From Methanoculleus sp. UBA303 (GTDB lineage Archaea > Halobacteriota > Methanomicrobia > Methanomicrobiales > Methanoculleaceae), in NCBI GenBank assembly GCA_002501655.1, contig DANY01000041.1, forward strand, positions 16,735-54,878: a DNA stretch of 38,144 bases. The letters run 5' to 3'. The notes beneath the pieces are model-generated. The model worked only from the letters and a program-made list of their open reading frames with translations, was not told the DNA's origin and did not search any database. The translations under genes were made by a program, and so were the position numbers. How positions within the stretch are numbered: the stretch's first letter is position 1; each line of letters opens with the position of its first letter. Shown here one piece after another: positions 1-8,494 of the stretch.

Positions 1-65
1 CGGGAGGAAGCCGTGCCCGGGCGCACCCCGGAGTATGACCTCCTGGAGCAGGTGTACGAGATCCG

Positions 66-395
66 ATGGTGCTCTCTGGTTGTACTACATATTGGGAATC
101 GATGCACTATTCTATGTTCCATGCCTGCAAATCGCTGCTCTTCAGTGCCGGTTACGTCGAGAAGAGCCATGAGTGCCTTATAGCCGCCATCGAAGAGTTG
201 TTCACCGATAGAGGAATCCTGCCTCCTGCAATCGTCTCCGACCTCCGGAGAGCGAAGACTGCACGAGAGGCAGCCGACTATGGTCTGACGTACGGTGAAG
301 CCTCTGCAAATGGAACCGTGCAGGATGCGGAGCAGATCTTCGATATAATCTCCGGCTATCTTGTAAAACAGGGGTTCGGGGCGCCTTCCCCGTAA
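66..395 (+). pseudogene. Truncated HEPN-domain protein
   Basis: The 109-residue frame matches the C-terminal two thirds of a HEPN domain: a helix with MHYSMFHACKSLL, then EKSHECL, then an R-x-x-x-x-R-x-x-ADYG stretch near residues 62-73. HEPN proteins usually have about 50-60 residues more at the N-terminus. Here the same frame has a TGA at 36-38 and the first ATG lies at 66, so that front part is missing or in another frame. HEPN proteins often pair with nucleotidyltransferases or act as RNases. No RX4-6H RNase motif is visible in what remains. The first 60 bases are open in frame 1 and could be the tail of another gene, but too little is present to name it. Confidence 0.55.
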
Positions 396-551
396 TCGCA
401 GGGAGAGATGCTCGATGGAGGGTAATAATAATCCGCTTAAGCATTGAGCATTTGGCCACTCTCAAGATGCGAGCATGTTGCGGCTTGCACGGGTACACCC
501 GCTGTATTAACCTTAAAAGAAAATCAAAAACAGTTGAAAATCCCGGGCGGC

Positions 552-689
552 TCACTTGATCTTTTTCTCGAGCTTCTTGAGCTTCTTCTTGGCGGCCTGG
601 CTACCCGCAGCCGCCTGCTGCGCGAGTTCTTCTGCCTTGGCTTTCTTTGCCCTGTTTAACTTCTCCATTTGTTTCTTAGTCGTTGGCAT
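552..689 (-). CDS. Small Lys/Ala-rich protein, 45 aa
   Basis: An ATG at 689 opens a 45-codon frame starting MPTTKKQMEKLNRAKK and ending KKKLKKLEKKIK before TGA at 552-554. About a third of the residues are lysine, with no membrane segment, so it should be a basic helical peptide that may bind nucleic acid. Support for a real gene: a GAGGT Shine-Dalgarno site 6 nt before the ATG, and a TATA box (ATATTTATAT) about 50 nt upstream on the same strand. I recognise no family. It stands alone between the HEPN remnant and the antitoxin-like gene. Confidence 0.72.
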   Translation of the reverse strand: MPTTKKQMEKLNRAKKAKAEELAQQAAAGSQAAKKKLKKLEKKIK

Positions 690-739
690 ACAGTTACCTC
701 GCTACGTCTTTGACTGGTTCTATTCATCGTTTTTCCTTC

Positions 740-749
740 ATATAAATAT
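740..749 (-). promoter_or_regulatory. TATA box for the 45-aa gene
   Basis: On the minus strand the sequence reads ATATTTATAT, a good match to an archaeal TATA element, about 50 nt before the ATG at 689. That predicts a leader of roughly 25 nt carrying the GAGGT ribosome site. Confidence 0.55.
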
Positions 750-898
750 CCCTGAACTGGCTGTATTCTCGAAATATCCTGACACCGTCTCATTGACAGC
801 AGATGCTGTCATTGTACTGTCATCGTCGGGATCGCCATCCGGAATACCTCCCTTCCCGGGGAGCAACCTCCATACCCCATTGCCGCCCATAGTTCTCT

Positions 899-1129
899 AT
901 GGTTACCACGATCCAGCTCCGGCCGGAGACCAAGGCCCGCCTGGATGCCGTGAAGGTCCACCCGCGGGAGACCTACGACGAGGCGTTAAATCGCCTCCTG
1001 GATATGGCATACGATCCGGAACCCCTGAGCGAGGAGACGCTGCAGAAGATCGAGGAAGCCGTCGCCGATATCCGCGCCGGTCGGTGCCGTCCATTTGATG
1101 AGGTCGTCCGGGAACAGGACCTCGAATGA
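899..1129 (+). CDS. Antitoxin-like small protein
   Basis: A 76-residue protein that begins VTTIQLRPETKARLDAVK, the beta-strand plus helix layout of a ribbon-helix-helix DNA-binding antitoxin, followed by an acidic helical tail (EETLQKIEEAVADIRAG) of the kind that wraps a toxin. It overlaps the next frame by ATGA at 1126-1129, as in type II toxin-antitoxin pairs. If functional it would repress its own promoter and neutralise a RelE-like partner. The partner appears broken, so this may be an orphan antitoxin. The family assignment rests on layout, not on a diagnostic motif. Confidence 0.6.
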   Translation: MVTTIQLRPETKARLDAVKVHPRETYDEALNRLLDMAYDPEPLSEETLQKIEEAVADIRAGRCRPFDEVVREQDLE

Positions 1130-1212
1130 CCAGGCGGCTCGTCGTCACCCCCTCCATGGAGCGCCTCGCCGGAATCCCCGCCGACGATGCCCGCTCCCTC
1201 GCTCTGCGTTGA
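1126..1212 (+). pseudogene. Remnant of RelE/ParE-like toxin
   Basis: The frame starts with the ATG that overlaps the antitoxin stop. It encodes 28 residues (MTRRLVVTPSMERLAGIPAD...) and ends at TGA 1210-1212. The opening resembles the first strand and helix of RelE/ParE toxins, which run to about 85-95 residues. The rest is absent in this frame. A later frame around 1310-1350 reads DLRQVLYYCGEEYRMM, slightly like a toxin C-terminus, but that link is weak. I infer a decayed toxin. Confidence 0.4.
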
Positions 1213-1385
1213 GGGTCGTGCCCCCCTTTCCGGGCTGTCGCGGCTCCCCTGCGCCATGACCGGCATCGACGTGCCGGTGGCCGGAACCCGGCGGCCTGCC
1301 AACGCCCGGGCGGATCTCCGGCAGGTATTATACTATTGCGGTGAAGAATACCGGATGATGAGCATGCCAGTGCGCCAACCGCCCG

Positions 1386-1886
1386 GTGCTTGGGGAGGGG
1401 GGCACCATAGCCGGTAGGTGCTGTCAGTGCGGCAGCTGCTGCACCCATATGCGGGACGTCCACAGGGTTATCGAAGAGCGTGGCGACTACACGTTTGTCG
1501 TCCACAACCACTATACCGGGGATGCCGAAGAGGTGCGGGTCGATCCGAACAGGATAGCCCTCTTCGAGGACAGGAGCAGCATCGAGGGGCTGCCGAACGC
1601 CTGCCCCTTTCTGAGGTTTGACGGGGAGACGGGGAAGGCGTGGTGCACGGTTCACCTGACACGCCCCGACCTCTGCCGCGAATACTGCTGCCGCCTGCTC
1701 ATCCTCGATTCACAGGGGAAGTTAGCCGGACGTGTGACGTATCAGACAGCGCTCATTCCGGACACCGACGAGCTCGGCCAGCTCTGGGAACGGGTGCAAC
1801 CGACGCTGGACGGGCTCTGCGGCATGGAATGGGATGACGCCTTCATCACTATTCTCACGGCAGCCGGATACCGTGTCCGCCGGTAG
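1386..1886 (+). CDS. YkgJ-family Cys-cluster protein
   Basis: A 166-residue protein with clustered cysteines: CCQCGSCC near the N-terminus, then CPFLRF, a single Cys in WCTVHL, and CREYCC. This is the pattern of the YkgJ/zinc- or iron-chelating domain family, whose biochemical role is poorly defined. It should be cytosolic; there is no signal peptide or TM segment. The start is unclear. GTG at 1386 is the first in-frame start, but a strong GGAGG-type ribosome site lies just before ATA at 1407-1409, exactly where family members usually begin (M-x-G/F-x-C-x-x-CG). Either the GTG is used or the original ATG has mutated. Confidence 0.75.
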   Translation: MLGEGGTIAGRCCQCGSCCTHMRDVHRVIEERGDYTFVVHNHYTGDAEEVRVDPNRIALFEDRSSIEGLPNACPFLRFDGETGKAWCTVHLTRPDLCREYCCRLLILDSQGKLAGRVTYQTALIPDTDELGQLWERVQPTLDGLCGMEWDDAFITILTAAGYRVRR

Positions 1887-1929
1887 TATGCCCGGGAGAC
1901 TCCAGAAAGAGGGGCGGTATCCCCATTCT

Positions 1930-2130
1930 TCCCCGGCCCCTTGAACGTCAGGACGTTGTACCCGCGTTCGATCCCTTCCATCGCATACGGATGGAGTTCC
2001 TCCTGGCAGCCGTCAAAGCCGGTCTGGACGATGAGCAGCGGCCGGGACTTGCCGGAGTTGTCGGCCCTATAGAGGTAACCCGGCAGCGTGGTATTCTCGT
2101 ACGGGACGATGCCGAGCGAGAGTGCATCGC
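1930..2130 (-). pseudogene. Alpha/beta-hydrolase fragment
   Basis: On the minus strand about 65 residues read LGIVPYENTTLPGYLYR, then PLLIVQTGFDGCQEEL, then GIERGYNVLTFKGPG. This matches the first strands and oxyanion region of dipeptidyl-aminopeptidase/FrsA-like hydrolases (TLPGY, LIVQTGFDG, NVLTFEGPG). The nucleophile Ser, the acid and the catalytic His are all missing, and no proper start is visible. The fragment sits beside the M13 peptidase remnant in an eroded stretch. Confidence 0.55.
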
Positions 2131-2341
2131 GGCACTGTTTATCGTCCCGTTCGTGGCAAGCCCCGCACGACAATGGGTGCAGCGGAGCATGAAGAGGTCT
2201 GCCGTGTGGGGACCACCCCCGTCCCGCCCTGGACTCCCCGAATCGTAACCGATCGACCCCGGGGTTCAGCCCCGGAAACGATGCTCAGAGCGTTTATCTT
2301 CAAAAAGAATAGAGATTGTTGCCCGGATCACCATGGCGCAT

Positions 2342-3629
2342 TCACCAGATGACCGGCCTCTCCTCGACCTCCCGATACAGGGCGTCACCGGGCCCGATCT
2401 CCGGGAAAGCCTCGTAGAACTCAGGAATATTGAACAGGGCGCCGTTCACCCGGAACCTCTCCGGGGCATGGGGATCAGCCAACACTAGGTTCCGGAGCGA
2501 ATCCTCCCGGTCGTTCACCCTTCCAGAGGTGCGGGGCCGCCAAGAAGAACCGCCGGTCTGCAACAGGATCGGTGGACCGGTTCTCCGCCTTCTTTCACGC
2601 GCGATAGGCGAGCGTCAGGCCCCCGAAGTCGGCGATGTTCTCACCGAGGGTGAGGTTCCTGTTCACGTAGAAACCGGGGAGGGCCTCGAACTCGTTGTAC
2701 TCAGCCACGAGCAGGGCAGTCTCAAGTAGGGAGTTTAGTCCCTCCAAGTACCCTGGCTGGTAGATATGCACCCGGTCGACCGGCCCGGAGCCCGGGATGG
2801 CGGAGAGGGTTTCCCATCCGATTGCGGGATACTCTTCCTCCAGTTCGGCAAGCGTGTAGATGTTGGTGGTCTTTATGGGGTCACGGTTCTCCTCCGAACA
2901 GAGGTGGGCCGCGGCAAGGGTCTTTTCCATCGTATAGATGGTCTCCGCATCGGCGCGAGCCTGCTCGGCCGGCTCCCCTGCGAGCACCAGCACCCGGGCT
3001 ATATGATCCCGGTAGGCATCCTGGATCTCCACGCTTTTCGTGTCGTTTCGGAGGTAATAATCACGGTCAGGCAGTCCGAGCCCGCCCTGGTAGAGGCCCG
3101 GGATCATCTCTTCGCTGTTCTTGGGGTCGACCTCCGCCCAGTAATAGTACACCGGGCCGAACCCCTGTTCCAGGAGAATGATCGTCGCGTCGGCGAGACC
3201 GCTGCGTGAATCGATCGCGTCGATCTTCGCGAGGAGAGCGGAGAGCCCACCGAGTCCTTCACGGTCGATCGTCTCGGTATCCATCCCCGACCGGTGAAAC
3301 CGTCCAAGGAGGGTGATGTTACGGGTCCGCACCCTCCGGCGGGGCGTCCGCCGCCTTCTCGAGGAGGGTGTGGAGGTTGTCGTCTACCCTATCCCGCATT
3401 TCCGTGAACGTCGCGTAATACTGCTTATCGGCAGGAATGGGGTGCTCTGCAATCCATGCATCGTTCACGTAGGCATAGAAGTCGTCGCCCGGCCGGACGG
3501 ACTCGTTGAGGACGAATCCGCTCTCCGGCGCTGCGATACGTTGCCTGGAATCTCTGTCCCGGCTGGGCCGGAACACCCGGCCGATACGAGACAGGCGAGC
3601 AGGAGAAGAGTGAATAGAACGTGCTTCAC
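2342..3629 (-). pseudogene. M13 (neprilysin-like) metallopeptidase, deleted and frameshifted
   Basis: Pieces of one M13 peptidase occur in order on the minus strand. A GTG at 3629 begins a lipoprotein signal (KHVLFTLLLLACLVSAGCSG). After a shift comes SVRPGDDFYAYVNDAWI, the hallmark M13 N-terminus. After another shift come YYYWAEVDPKN, YQGGLGLPDRDYYL and a helical domain to about 2725. The next residues are already FYVNRNLTLGENIADFGG, which belongs near the C-terminus. A stop follows, then RVNG..FNIPEFYEAF and the terminal VIW at 2342. M13 enzymes have about 650-700 residues; here roughly the segment with the zinc motif HExxH is gone, so the protein cannot be catalytic. It was probably a lipid-anchored extracellular peptidase. 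Confidence 0.8.
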
Positions 3630-3809
3630 AAAGAGCGTGTCTCTTTTTCGGGAATAAGGGTTTTGATCTGCTGTAATCCAATCTCCGGGGCTGTGGAATG
3701 GGCAACGCCCGATACAGGGTAAGCCCGCGCGCCGGTACGCCCCCTCTCCGTCACGGCCACCCCGAGGATGGCCCCGTCCGTGTCCTTCAACGCAAAAAGA
3801 GAAAGAATG

Positions 3810-4730
3810 TTATGCTGCATTATCCCGGTTCAGGGTCAGGGTCCCTGCTATCGTTGCCGTACTGTCGCCCGGGTTCGTCCAGGCGATGAACAGGCTGCCC
3901 GGTTCGACCAGGGATCCCATCGCCCATTCTCCCTGCTGGTCGACGAACATTATGGTCTCTCCATCAGGAACGAATATACCTACAAACGTCTGGTTCTTTA
4001 CAGTCCCATCCGGCAGGGAGAACGTCTTGGACCCGCTGATGACCCGGCCATCCTGCGAGTTGACCACCCACGTGTTCTCACCAGTGGGCGTCTTCTCGAC
4101 CGTATCGTTCAGGAAGTATACGAACCCGCCATCCGCTCTCCAGATCCCAATCATTTCAGGGTAATCAGCCGGCGCCGCCGGAGTTGCTGGTAGAGGCAGG
4201 TCAGCGGGTCCCGTGTAGACTCCGGAGCCCAGCCACCAGTCTTCGTCTACCTGCATCCCATACGCCAGTTTCGATTCGAGCGTTCCGTTGTGCGCGGGGT
4301 TGATGTATACAATCCGGTGGAAACCGTCCCCGTTCCTGACCGCATCGCTCATTTCCGCAAGGAAAATTCCCACATCTGCCTCTGTCTCATTCAGGCGGTT
4401 CACACCGACCTTCTCCGGGTTGACCGGGTGGGCGAGGGTGGTGCCGTAGAAATCGTAGGCGTAGATATAGAGTTCACCCCTGACAAACGAACCGTTCGGG
4501 TTGTTGAACTCAGCGAGGGCATTCTCCTTGCCGTTTTCTTTCACGTAGGCAACCGCGCTCTCAACGAAGGCGACGAGCGTCTCGTTCGAGGTGTACTGCG
4601 TCTGTTGTACGGTGTCGTTACTTCCCGGCGTCGACATGGTCATACCGGGCTCGCTCTGCATGCAACCGGCCGAGATAAGAGCGAGGCCGAGAACAAGCAC
4701 GATTGAGAATGAAATGGAGGGAAATTTCAT
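3810..4730 (-). CDS. Lipoprotein with Cache-like sensor domain
   Basis: Starting at ATG 4730 the 306-residue protein opens with MKFPSISF, a hydrophobic core and the lipobox LISAGC, so it should be exported and lipid-anchored. Residues about 40-170 resemble a single Cache ligand-binding domain (FVESAVAYVKENGKENAL, FNNPNGSFVRGELYIYAYD, DGFHRIVYINP). The remainder, from about residue 185, is beta-rich and begins GIWRADGGFVYFLND, similar to a lipocalin-type barrel. There is no signalling domain, so it may bind a ligand and hand it on, or help sense it. A TATA-like AACATTATCC lies about 30 nt upstream. An upstream in-frame start at 4772 is less likely because it would bury the signal peptide. Confidence 0.72.
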   Translation of the reverse strand: MKFPSISFSIVLVLGLALISAGCMQSEPGMTMSTPGSNDTVQQTQYTSNETLVAFVESAVAYVKENGKENALAEFNNPNGSFVRGELYIYAYDFYGTTLAHPVNPEKVGVNRLNETEADVGIFLAEMSDAVRNGDGFHRIVYINPAHNGTLESKLAYGMQVDEDWWLGSGVYTGPADLPLPATPAAPADYPEMIGIWRADGGFVYFLNDTVEKTPTGENTWVVNSQDGRVISGSKTFSLPDGTVKNQTFVGIFVPDGETIMFVDQQGEWAMGSLVEPGSLFIAWTNPGDSTATIAGTLTLNRDNAA

Positions 4731-4882
4731 TTTTCCAGGTAGGTTTTGCCCGCGGATAATGTTTACCGACAATGTAACCCCCGGTGGCCCAAGGGGCTGC
4801 AGTCTGGCAGGGGATGATCGTTTGGGAGCCTACCCGCGGCGCTGGTCCATGAGGAGGAAATCCTGGCGGTGAGCCCGTGTTT

Positions 4883-5377
4883 CTACCTCCCTCCCGCCCC
4901 GCTCTCTGCCCGCTCCGTCAACCACGAGTAAAACTTTCGGTGCCAGAACGGCACGTCCGTCTGCCGGGCAAGCGACTGCCAGGCCGCCCACACGAGCCGC
5001 TCGGAGATGCTCTGCCACTCGGCCGCCCGCCGGGCCATATCATCCGCAGGCTGCCCGATAGCGTGCAGGATCTCGTGCCAGATGCGGAGGACGAGCGCCT
5101 CATCATCCGTGTCCTCGCGCGTGACCCGGATGCTCGCCCGCATATCCATCCCGCCCCCGAGCGCCCTCGCGGGTATCGCGTCGTCAAAGACGTAGACGGT
5201 CTTTGCCGGGACCGGGAAGGGGAACCCCTTCCACATCGGGTCCTTCTGGTCAAAGTAGCGGACTTCCGGCGTCCCGGTCCGGACGGTGAACCGGAAGAAC
5301 GGCGGGATGAGCCCAAGGTGCGGCTCAAGCCTCTGCCGCAGCGCTTCGGTCTTGAAGAAGAGGTCGAAGTGAGGCAT
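4883..5377 (-). CDS. Putative zinc metalloprotease (HExxHxxG)
   Basis: A 164-residue protein, counting from ATG 5377. Its only clear motif is WHEILHAIGQPADDM at residues 100-114. This is a zinc HExxH with the following G of metzincins, and with Asp at the twelfth rather than the eleventh motif position. No signal peptide is seen, so a cytosolic role is likely. GTG at 5437 would add 20 residues, but an AAAATTTATCA TATA box lies at 5403-5412, inside that extension, which favours the later ATG. It is encoded alone, downstream of no obvious partner. The substrate is unknown; a structural, non-catalytic zinc site is also possible. Confidence 0.62.
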   Translation of the reverse strand: MPHFDLFFKTEALRQRLEPHLGLIPPFFRFTVRTGTPEVRYFDQKDPMWKGFPFPVPAKTVYVFDDAIPARALGGGMDMRASIRVTREDTDDEALVLRIWHEILHAIGQPADDMARRAAEWQSISERLVWAAWQSLARQTDVPFWHRKFYSWLTERAESGAGGR

Positions 5378-5402
5378 CGGGGTCGCATGGATGGTAGGCG
5401 GT

Positions 5403-5412
5403 GATAAATTTT
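5403..5412 (-). promoter_or_regulatory. TATA box for the HExxH protein gene
   Basis: Minus-strand AAAATTTATC about 26-35 nt before the ATG at 5377. The short distance predicts a leaderless or near-leaderless transcript and decides the start choice for that gene. Confidence 0.5.
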
Positions 5413-5715
5413 CAGATCGTGGGTCAAAGGCCGGCACCCATCGCGACCGTCCTGTGTCCGGGGAGAAGGGGGATAGCCCCGGCAGACCTCCGCTCTCAGG
5501 CGCGGGAGGCTACCGGCCGGAAAGGTTCCTTCCCGGCTCCGATCCACCAGGTCTCGTCCGCCATCACACTATGTAGCCGAGCCTCTGCGCGGGCCGTATA
5601 TCGTTGCCGGAGACGGGCGGCGTGATCAAGGGCCTGCTGTCGGGGTTGACCCCGGAGGTACGCCGTGCGCCCTCGTACTCCCGCGGGACGTCTCCCGGCG
5701 ATAGATCCGGGACGT
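5413..5715 (-). other. Gene-poor stretch
   Basis: I see no convincing gene here. A 22-codon minus-strand frame starting at about 5562 (MADETWWIGAGKEPF...) has a protein-like look but ends quickly, and may be a scrap of a lost gene. Confidence 0.4.
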
Positions 5716-6009
5716 TTACCCCCGATCGCCGCTCCCTGGAGGCGTTTCCAGGAGTGCCGCCTCCTGCTCGCCTATCCAGGCCCGGGTCCAGATGCGGATG
5801 TCGTGGATGGTGGCGGTTCCCTGCCGAGCACGCATCGCCCGGAGATGATCCTCAAGTTCGTCGGCCATCGCAAAGATCAACGCCTCAGACGCTTCCTGCG
5901 ATAACGATCCTGCCGCCCGCAGGCTGGCGGCGCCCAGGTCGAGAAAGTGCTGCAGCTCGCCCGTCGCCTCCAGGATCCTGGTGAGATCGAGTCTGACAGT
6001 GGACTCCAT
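5716..6009 (-). CDS. Hypothetical helical protein, 97 aa
   Basis: A 97-residue, mostly alpha-helical protein (VRLDLTRILEATGELQHFL, QEASEALIFAMADELEDHL) with no membrane segment and no motif that I recognise. Codon third positions are strongly G/C like its neighbours, and a good TATA box (GGTTTAAATA at 6047-6056) sits about 38 nt before the ATG, so I take it as real. It is divergently arranged with the PRC-barrel gene. Confidence 0.6.
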   Translation of the reverse strand: MESTVRLDLTRILEATGELQHFLDLGAASLRAAGSLSQEASEALIFAMADELEDHLRAMRARQGTATIHDIRIWTRAWIGEQEAALLETPPGSGDRG

Positions 6010-6046
6010 GAAGATGGGATTGACGCATGCAGTACATAACTACATC

Positions 6047-6056
6047 TATTTAAACC
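6047..6056 (-). promoter_or_regulatory. TATA box upstream of the 97-aa gene
   Basis: Minus-strand GGTTTAAATA, a near-ideal archaeal TATA element, about 38 nt before ATG 6009. Confidence 0.55.
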
Positions 6057-6264
6057 TGAGCCGTATCGCGGTGCCTCTACCCGAAAAGGCTCATAATATA
6101 GCCCGGTTTTCCCGGGAAGCGCATATCCGCGGCTCCCGGGGTGCCGGTCCGGCAGGGAGTCCGGGACCTCATGGTGCAAAACCATTTTAAGGACGCCCGG
6201 CACTCAGTGCACCCCCACTTCAGGAGGCGTGTCTCCTAAAGCGGGGGCGATGGAGGTGAAGAAG

Positions 6265-6741
6265 ATGCAGGAACGTTCAGAGGTGGTTCTGGAGCGCAGG
6301 ACACGGACGGTCGGGGAAGAGTGGTTCATGTCGGCAGACGACGTCCTGGGTAAGAAGGTGATCAACCCCCAGGGCGACGACCTTGGAGAGATCTCGGATA
6401 TGCAGATCTCCTTCCCCGAGGGCCGGGTGAAGTACCTGGTGCTCAAGTACGGGGGCATGCTTGGCGTGGGGGCAAAGCGGTTTGCCATCCCCACCGAGGC
6501 CGTGATCTACCGGCCCGGGGACGACGCCTTTGTGGTGAACATCGACAGGCAGCGGCTGGACGACAGGTCGGGCTTTGACGAGGAGAACTGGCCCCGGGAA
6601 GCGGACTTTGACCTGATCCAATCGGCCCGAGCCATGACACCCCCGAGCAGGGAGGAGGCGGAGGCCGTGAAGCGGCAGGAGACCCCGCCGCCGGAGGTCA
6701 TCACGACCGAGCGGGTCGAGACGCGGACCCGGCAGAAGTAA
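6265..6741 (+). CDS. PRC-barrel domain protein
   Basis: A 158-residue protein. Residues about 22-90 form a PRC-barrel (SADDVLGKKVINPQGDDLGEI, then VKYLVLKYGG, then FAIPTEAV). The domain is shared with photosynthetic reaction-centre H subunits and RimM and usually mediates protein contacts. The C-terminal 40 residues are charged and low in complexity. The start at 6265 is chosen because GGAGGTGA lies 6 nt before it; in-frame starts at 6229 (GTG) and 6250 (ATG) lack such a site. Cytosolic. Its function in methanogens is not established; PRC-barrel proteins of this type are often called stress-related. Confidence 0.8.
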   Translation: MQERSEVVLERRTRTVGEEWFMSADDVLGKKVINPQGDDLGEISDMQISFPEGRVKYLVLKYGGMLGVGAKRFAIPTEAVIYRPGDDAFVVNIDRQRLDDRSGFDEENWPREADFDLIQSARAMTPPSREEAEAVKRQETPPPEVITTERVETRTRQK

Positions 6742-6768
6742 TCCGGGACTTCTGGCCCGGGAACAATA

Positions 6769-6776
6769 CTTTTTTC
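6769..6776 (+). terminator. T-rich terminator after the PRC-barrel gene
   Basis: A run of six T (ACTTTTTTCC) about 28 nt past the PRC-barrel stop, typical of archaeal intrinsic termination. Confidence 0.4.
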
Positions 6777-6861
6777 CGGCGGAGATCGCACCGGCTGCGG
6801 GAGGTGGTTGACCGCAAGGAAGATTACCCGGGAGTGATGAACAGGCCCTGTCGTGCGAGAC

Positions 6862-8145
6862 ATGACGGCACCCGCAGGCGATCCGGCTCCGCCGGGGGCC
6901 CGGGCCGGCGCCGCGCCCCGGAACCGGGGGGGACCCCCGAAGTTGTGGCAGGTCGCCCTCATCGCCATAATCGCCATTGTCTTCACGGTCGCCTACCTGG
7001 AGATCTACGGGCTGCTCAACCACCTCATCTGGTTCGAGGAGGGCGTCCTGAAACCACCCCGCTGGGCGATCCCGGTCGGCGTCATCGCGTTCTCGCTCCT
7101 CGTCGGCCTCTGCCGGAGATACCTCCGCGCACCGACTGTGATCCATGGCGGGTTCACGGAGTCGCTCAAGGGCGGGGGTGAGAAACCCGACTACCGGACC
7201 TTCCCCGGCGCCCTCCTCTCGTCGCTCTTCTCGCTCCTCTCCGGGGCAAGCGTCGGCCCCGAAGGGGTCATCACCGTCCTCATCGGCTACATATCGTCTT
7301 ACACCCGGGATAGGCTGAAGATCGGCTCCCCGACCGCCGCACTCGGGTTCGACGTCGCGGCCCTCGCCTCGGCATTCAACGGCATCGTCGGCAACGTCCT
7401 CTTCACGGGGATATTCGCCACCGAGTTCCAGGTCGGCGGCAGTAAGGACGCCTTCAGGTTCCTCACCTGGAACCTGCTTGCCGGCACCATCGGCTACCTC
7501 TTCTACCTGCTCCTCGGGCTCCCCTCCTTTGCCCGGAGCATCCCGTTTGAGCCGATCGGCGAACTGAACCTCGCCTACATCCTCTACGCGGTCGCCCTCG
7601 GCATCCTCGGGGCGCTGCTCGCGGTCTTTATGGGGTTCTCCATGCAGGCCGCAGGATTGGTCATGGAGAGGGTGTTTGGGGATGCGGTCATCCTCAGGGT
7701 CCTCGCCGCGGGGGTGGTCATCGCGTGCATCGGCTACTTCATCCCGGAGTTGCTCTTCTCCGGAGAGGGGCAGATCCACGGGATCCTCGCCGATCCGGCC
7801 CGGTTCGGGGTTGGGATGCTTCTTTTCATGGCAATCCTGAAGATCTTCCTGCTTGCGCTCTCGTTTAAGAGCGGGTATCTCGGCGGCCCGATCTTCCCGG
7901 TCATCTTCTCGTCCACGCTTGTAGGGATCGCCCTGAACCTGCTCTTTCCGGGCGTGCCGGTCTCTATCTTCGTGCTCTGCATCGAGGTCGCCGCCATCAC
8001 CCTGGCCCTCGGGGCACCCCTGACCGCCATCCTTCTCGTCGTGGTCGTGGGCACGGCCGACCAGAACATGATCGTGCTCCTCGTGATCTCTGCCGTCACC
8101 GCCATGCTGCTTGGTGCCGCCGCAAAAGAGAGGAGGGGCACCTGA
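6862..8145 (+). CDS. ClC-family chloride channel/transporter
   Basis: A 427-residue integral membrane protein with about ten hydrophobic segments. It shows the two ClC selectivity signatures: GASVGPEG at about residue 128-135 (the GSGIP/GREGP-type region, with the Glu that acts as external gate) and SGYLGGPIFP near residue 337 (the GxFxP motif). The size fits the membrane part of prokaryotic ClC proteins, and there is no C-terminal CBS pair. It should move chloride or another anion, possibly in exchange for protons. The Pro-rich N-terminus lies before the first helix. ATG 6862 is preferred over GTG 6853; neither has a clear ribosome site. It follows the PRC-barrel gene but has its own promoter room. 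Confidence 0.88.
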   Translation: MTAPAGDPAPPGARAGAAPRNRGGPPKLWQVALIAIIAIVFTVAYLEIYGLLNHLIWFEEGVLKPPRWAIPVGVIAFSLLVGLCRRYLRAPTVIHGGFTESLKGGGEKPDYRTFPGALLSSLFSLLSGASVGPEGVITVLIGYISSYTRDRLKIGSPTAALGFDVAALASAFNGIVGNVLFTGIFATEFQVGGSKDAFRFLTWNLLAGTIGYLFYLLLGLPSFARSIPFEPIGELNLAYILYAVALGILGALLAVFMGFSMQAAGLVMERVFGDAVILRVLAAGVVIACIGYFIPELLFSGEGQIHGILADPARFGVGMLLFMAILKIFLLALSFKSGYLGGPIFPVIFSSTLVGIALNLLFPGVPVSIFVLCIEVAAITLALGAPLTAILLVVVVGTADQNMIVLLVISAVTAMLLGAAAKERRGT

Positions 8146-8153
8146 TTTATATG
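8146..8153 (+). promoter_or_regulatory. TATA box for the DUF3303-like gene
   Basis: TTTATATG directly after the channel stop codon, about 75 nt before ATG 8227, leaving a leader of about 50 nt. Confidence 0.4.
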
Positions 8154-8226
8154 CCCGGGAGTCGATGACGCCGACAGTCCGCCCCGGCATGGCCGGTGTG
8201 TGGCGTGAGAGCGAGAGGATGGAAAC

Positions 8227-8487
8227 ATGCAGTTCATAAGCATATTCACCTGGGAGCCCGGGAAGACGGGCGAGGTCATGGAAGCGCGGGCCGCGGAGAA
8301 GATCCCGGACGGCGTGCGCCTGATCAACGAGTGGGTCGACCTCGGGAGCAACACGGTCTTCCGGCTGATCGAGACGGACGACCCCGCGGCCTTCCTGATG
8401 CTCAGCAGCCCCTGGGGCGACCTCGGCTACAAAGAAGTGCACCCGGTGATGGAGGCCAAAGAGGTGCTGAGACTGCTCAAGAGATAG
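8227..8487 (+). CDS. DUF3303-like small protein
   Basis: An 86-residue protein of the dimeric alpha-beta barrel kind: MQFISIFTWEPGK, then IPDGVRLINEWVDLGSNTVFRLIETDD, then WGDLGYKEVHPVMEAKEVL. The spacing of the central Gly/Trp and the W-x-D-L segment matches DUF3303 proteins. The family has no assigned reaction; ferredoxin-like dimers of this type often bind small ligands or act as monooxygenase-like or muconolactone-isomerase-like folds. A GGATGGAAAC site precedes the ATG. Cytosolic. It converges with the ABC operon on the opposite strand, 7 nt away. Confidence 0.75.
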   Translation: MQFISIFTWEPGKTGEVMEARAAEKIPDGVRLINEWVDLGSNTVFRLIETDDPAAFLMLSSPWGDLGYKEVHPVMEAKEVLRLLKR

Positions 8488-8494
8488 GGGGTCG

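Noticed and set aside
3626..3820. 64-codon minus-strand frame overlapping the end of the Cache lipoprotein gene
   Set aside because: No ribosome site or family; it may be a scrap, but nothing supports translation.
6277..8442. 721-codon open frame on the minus strand
   Set aside because: It is antisense to the PRC-barrel and ClC genes, Arg/Glu/Asp-rich without any domain, and results from the G/C-ended codons of the real genes.
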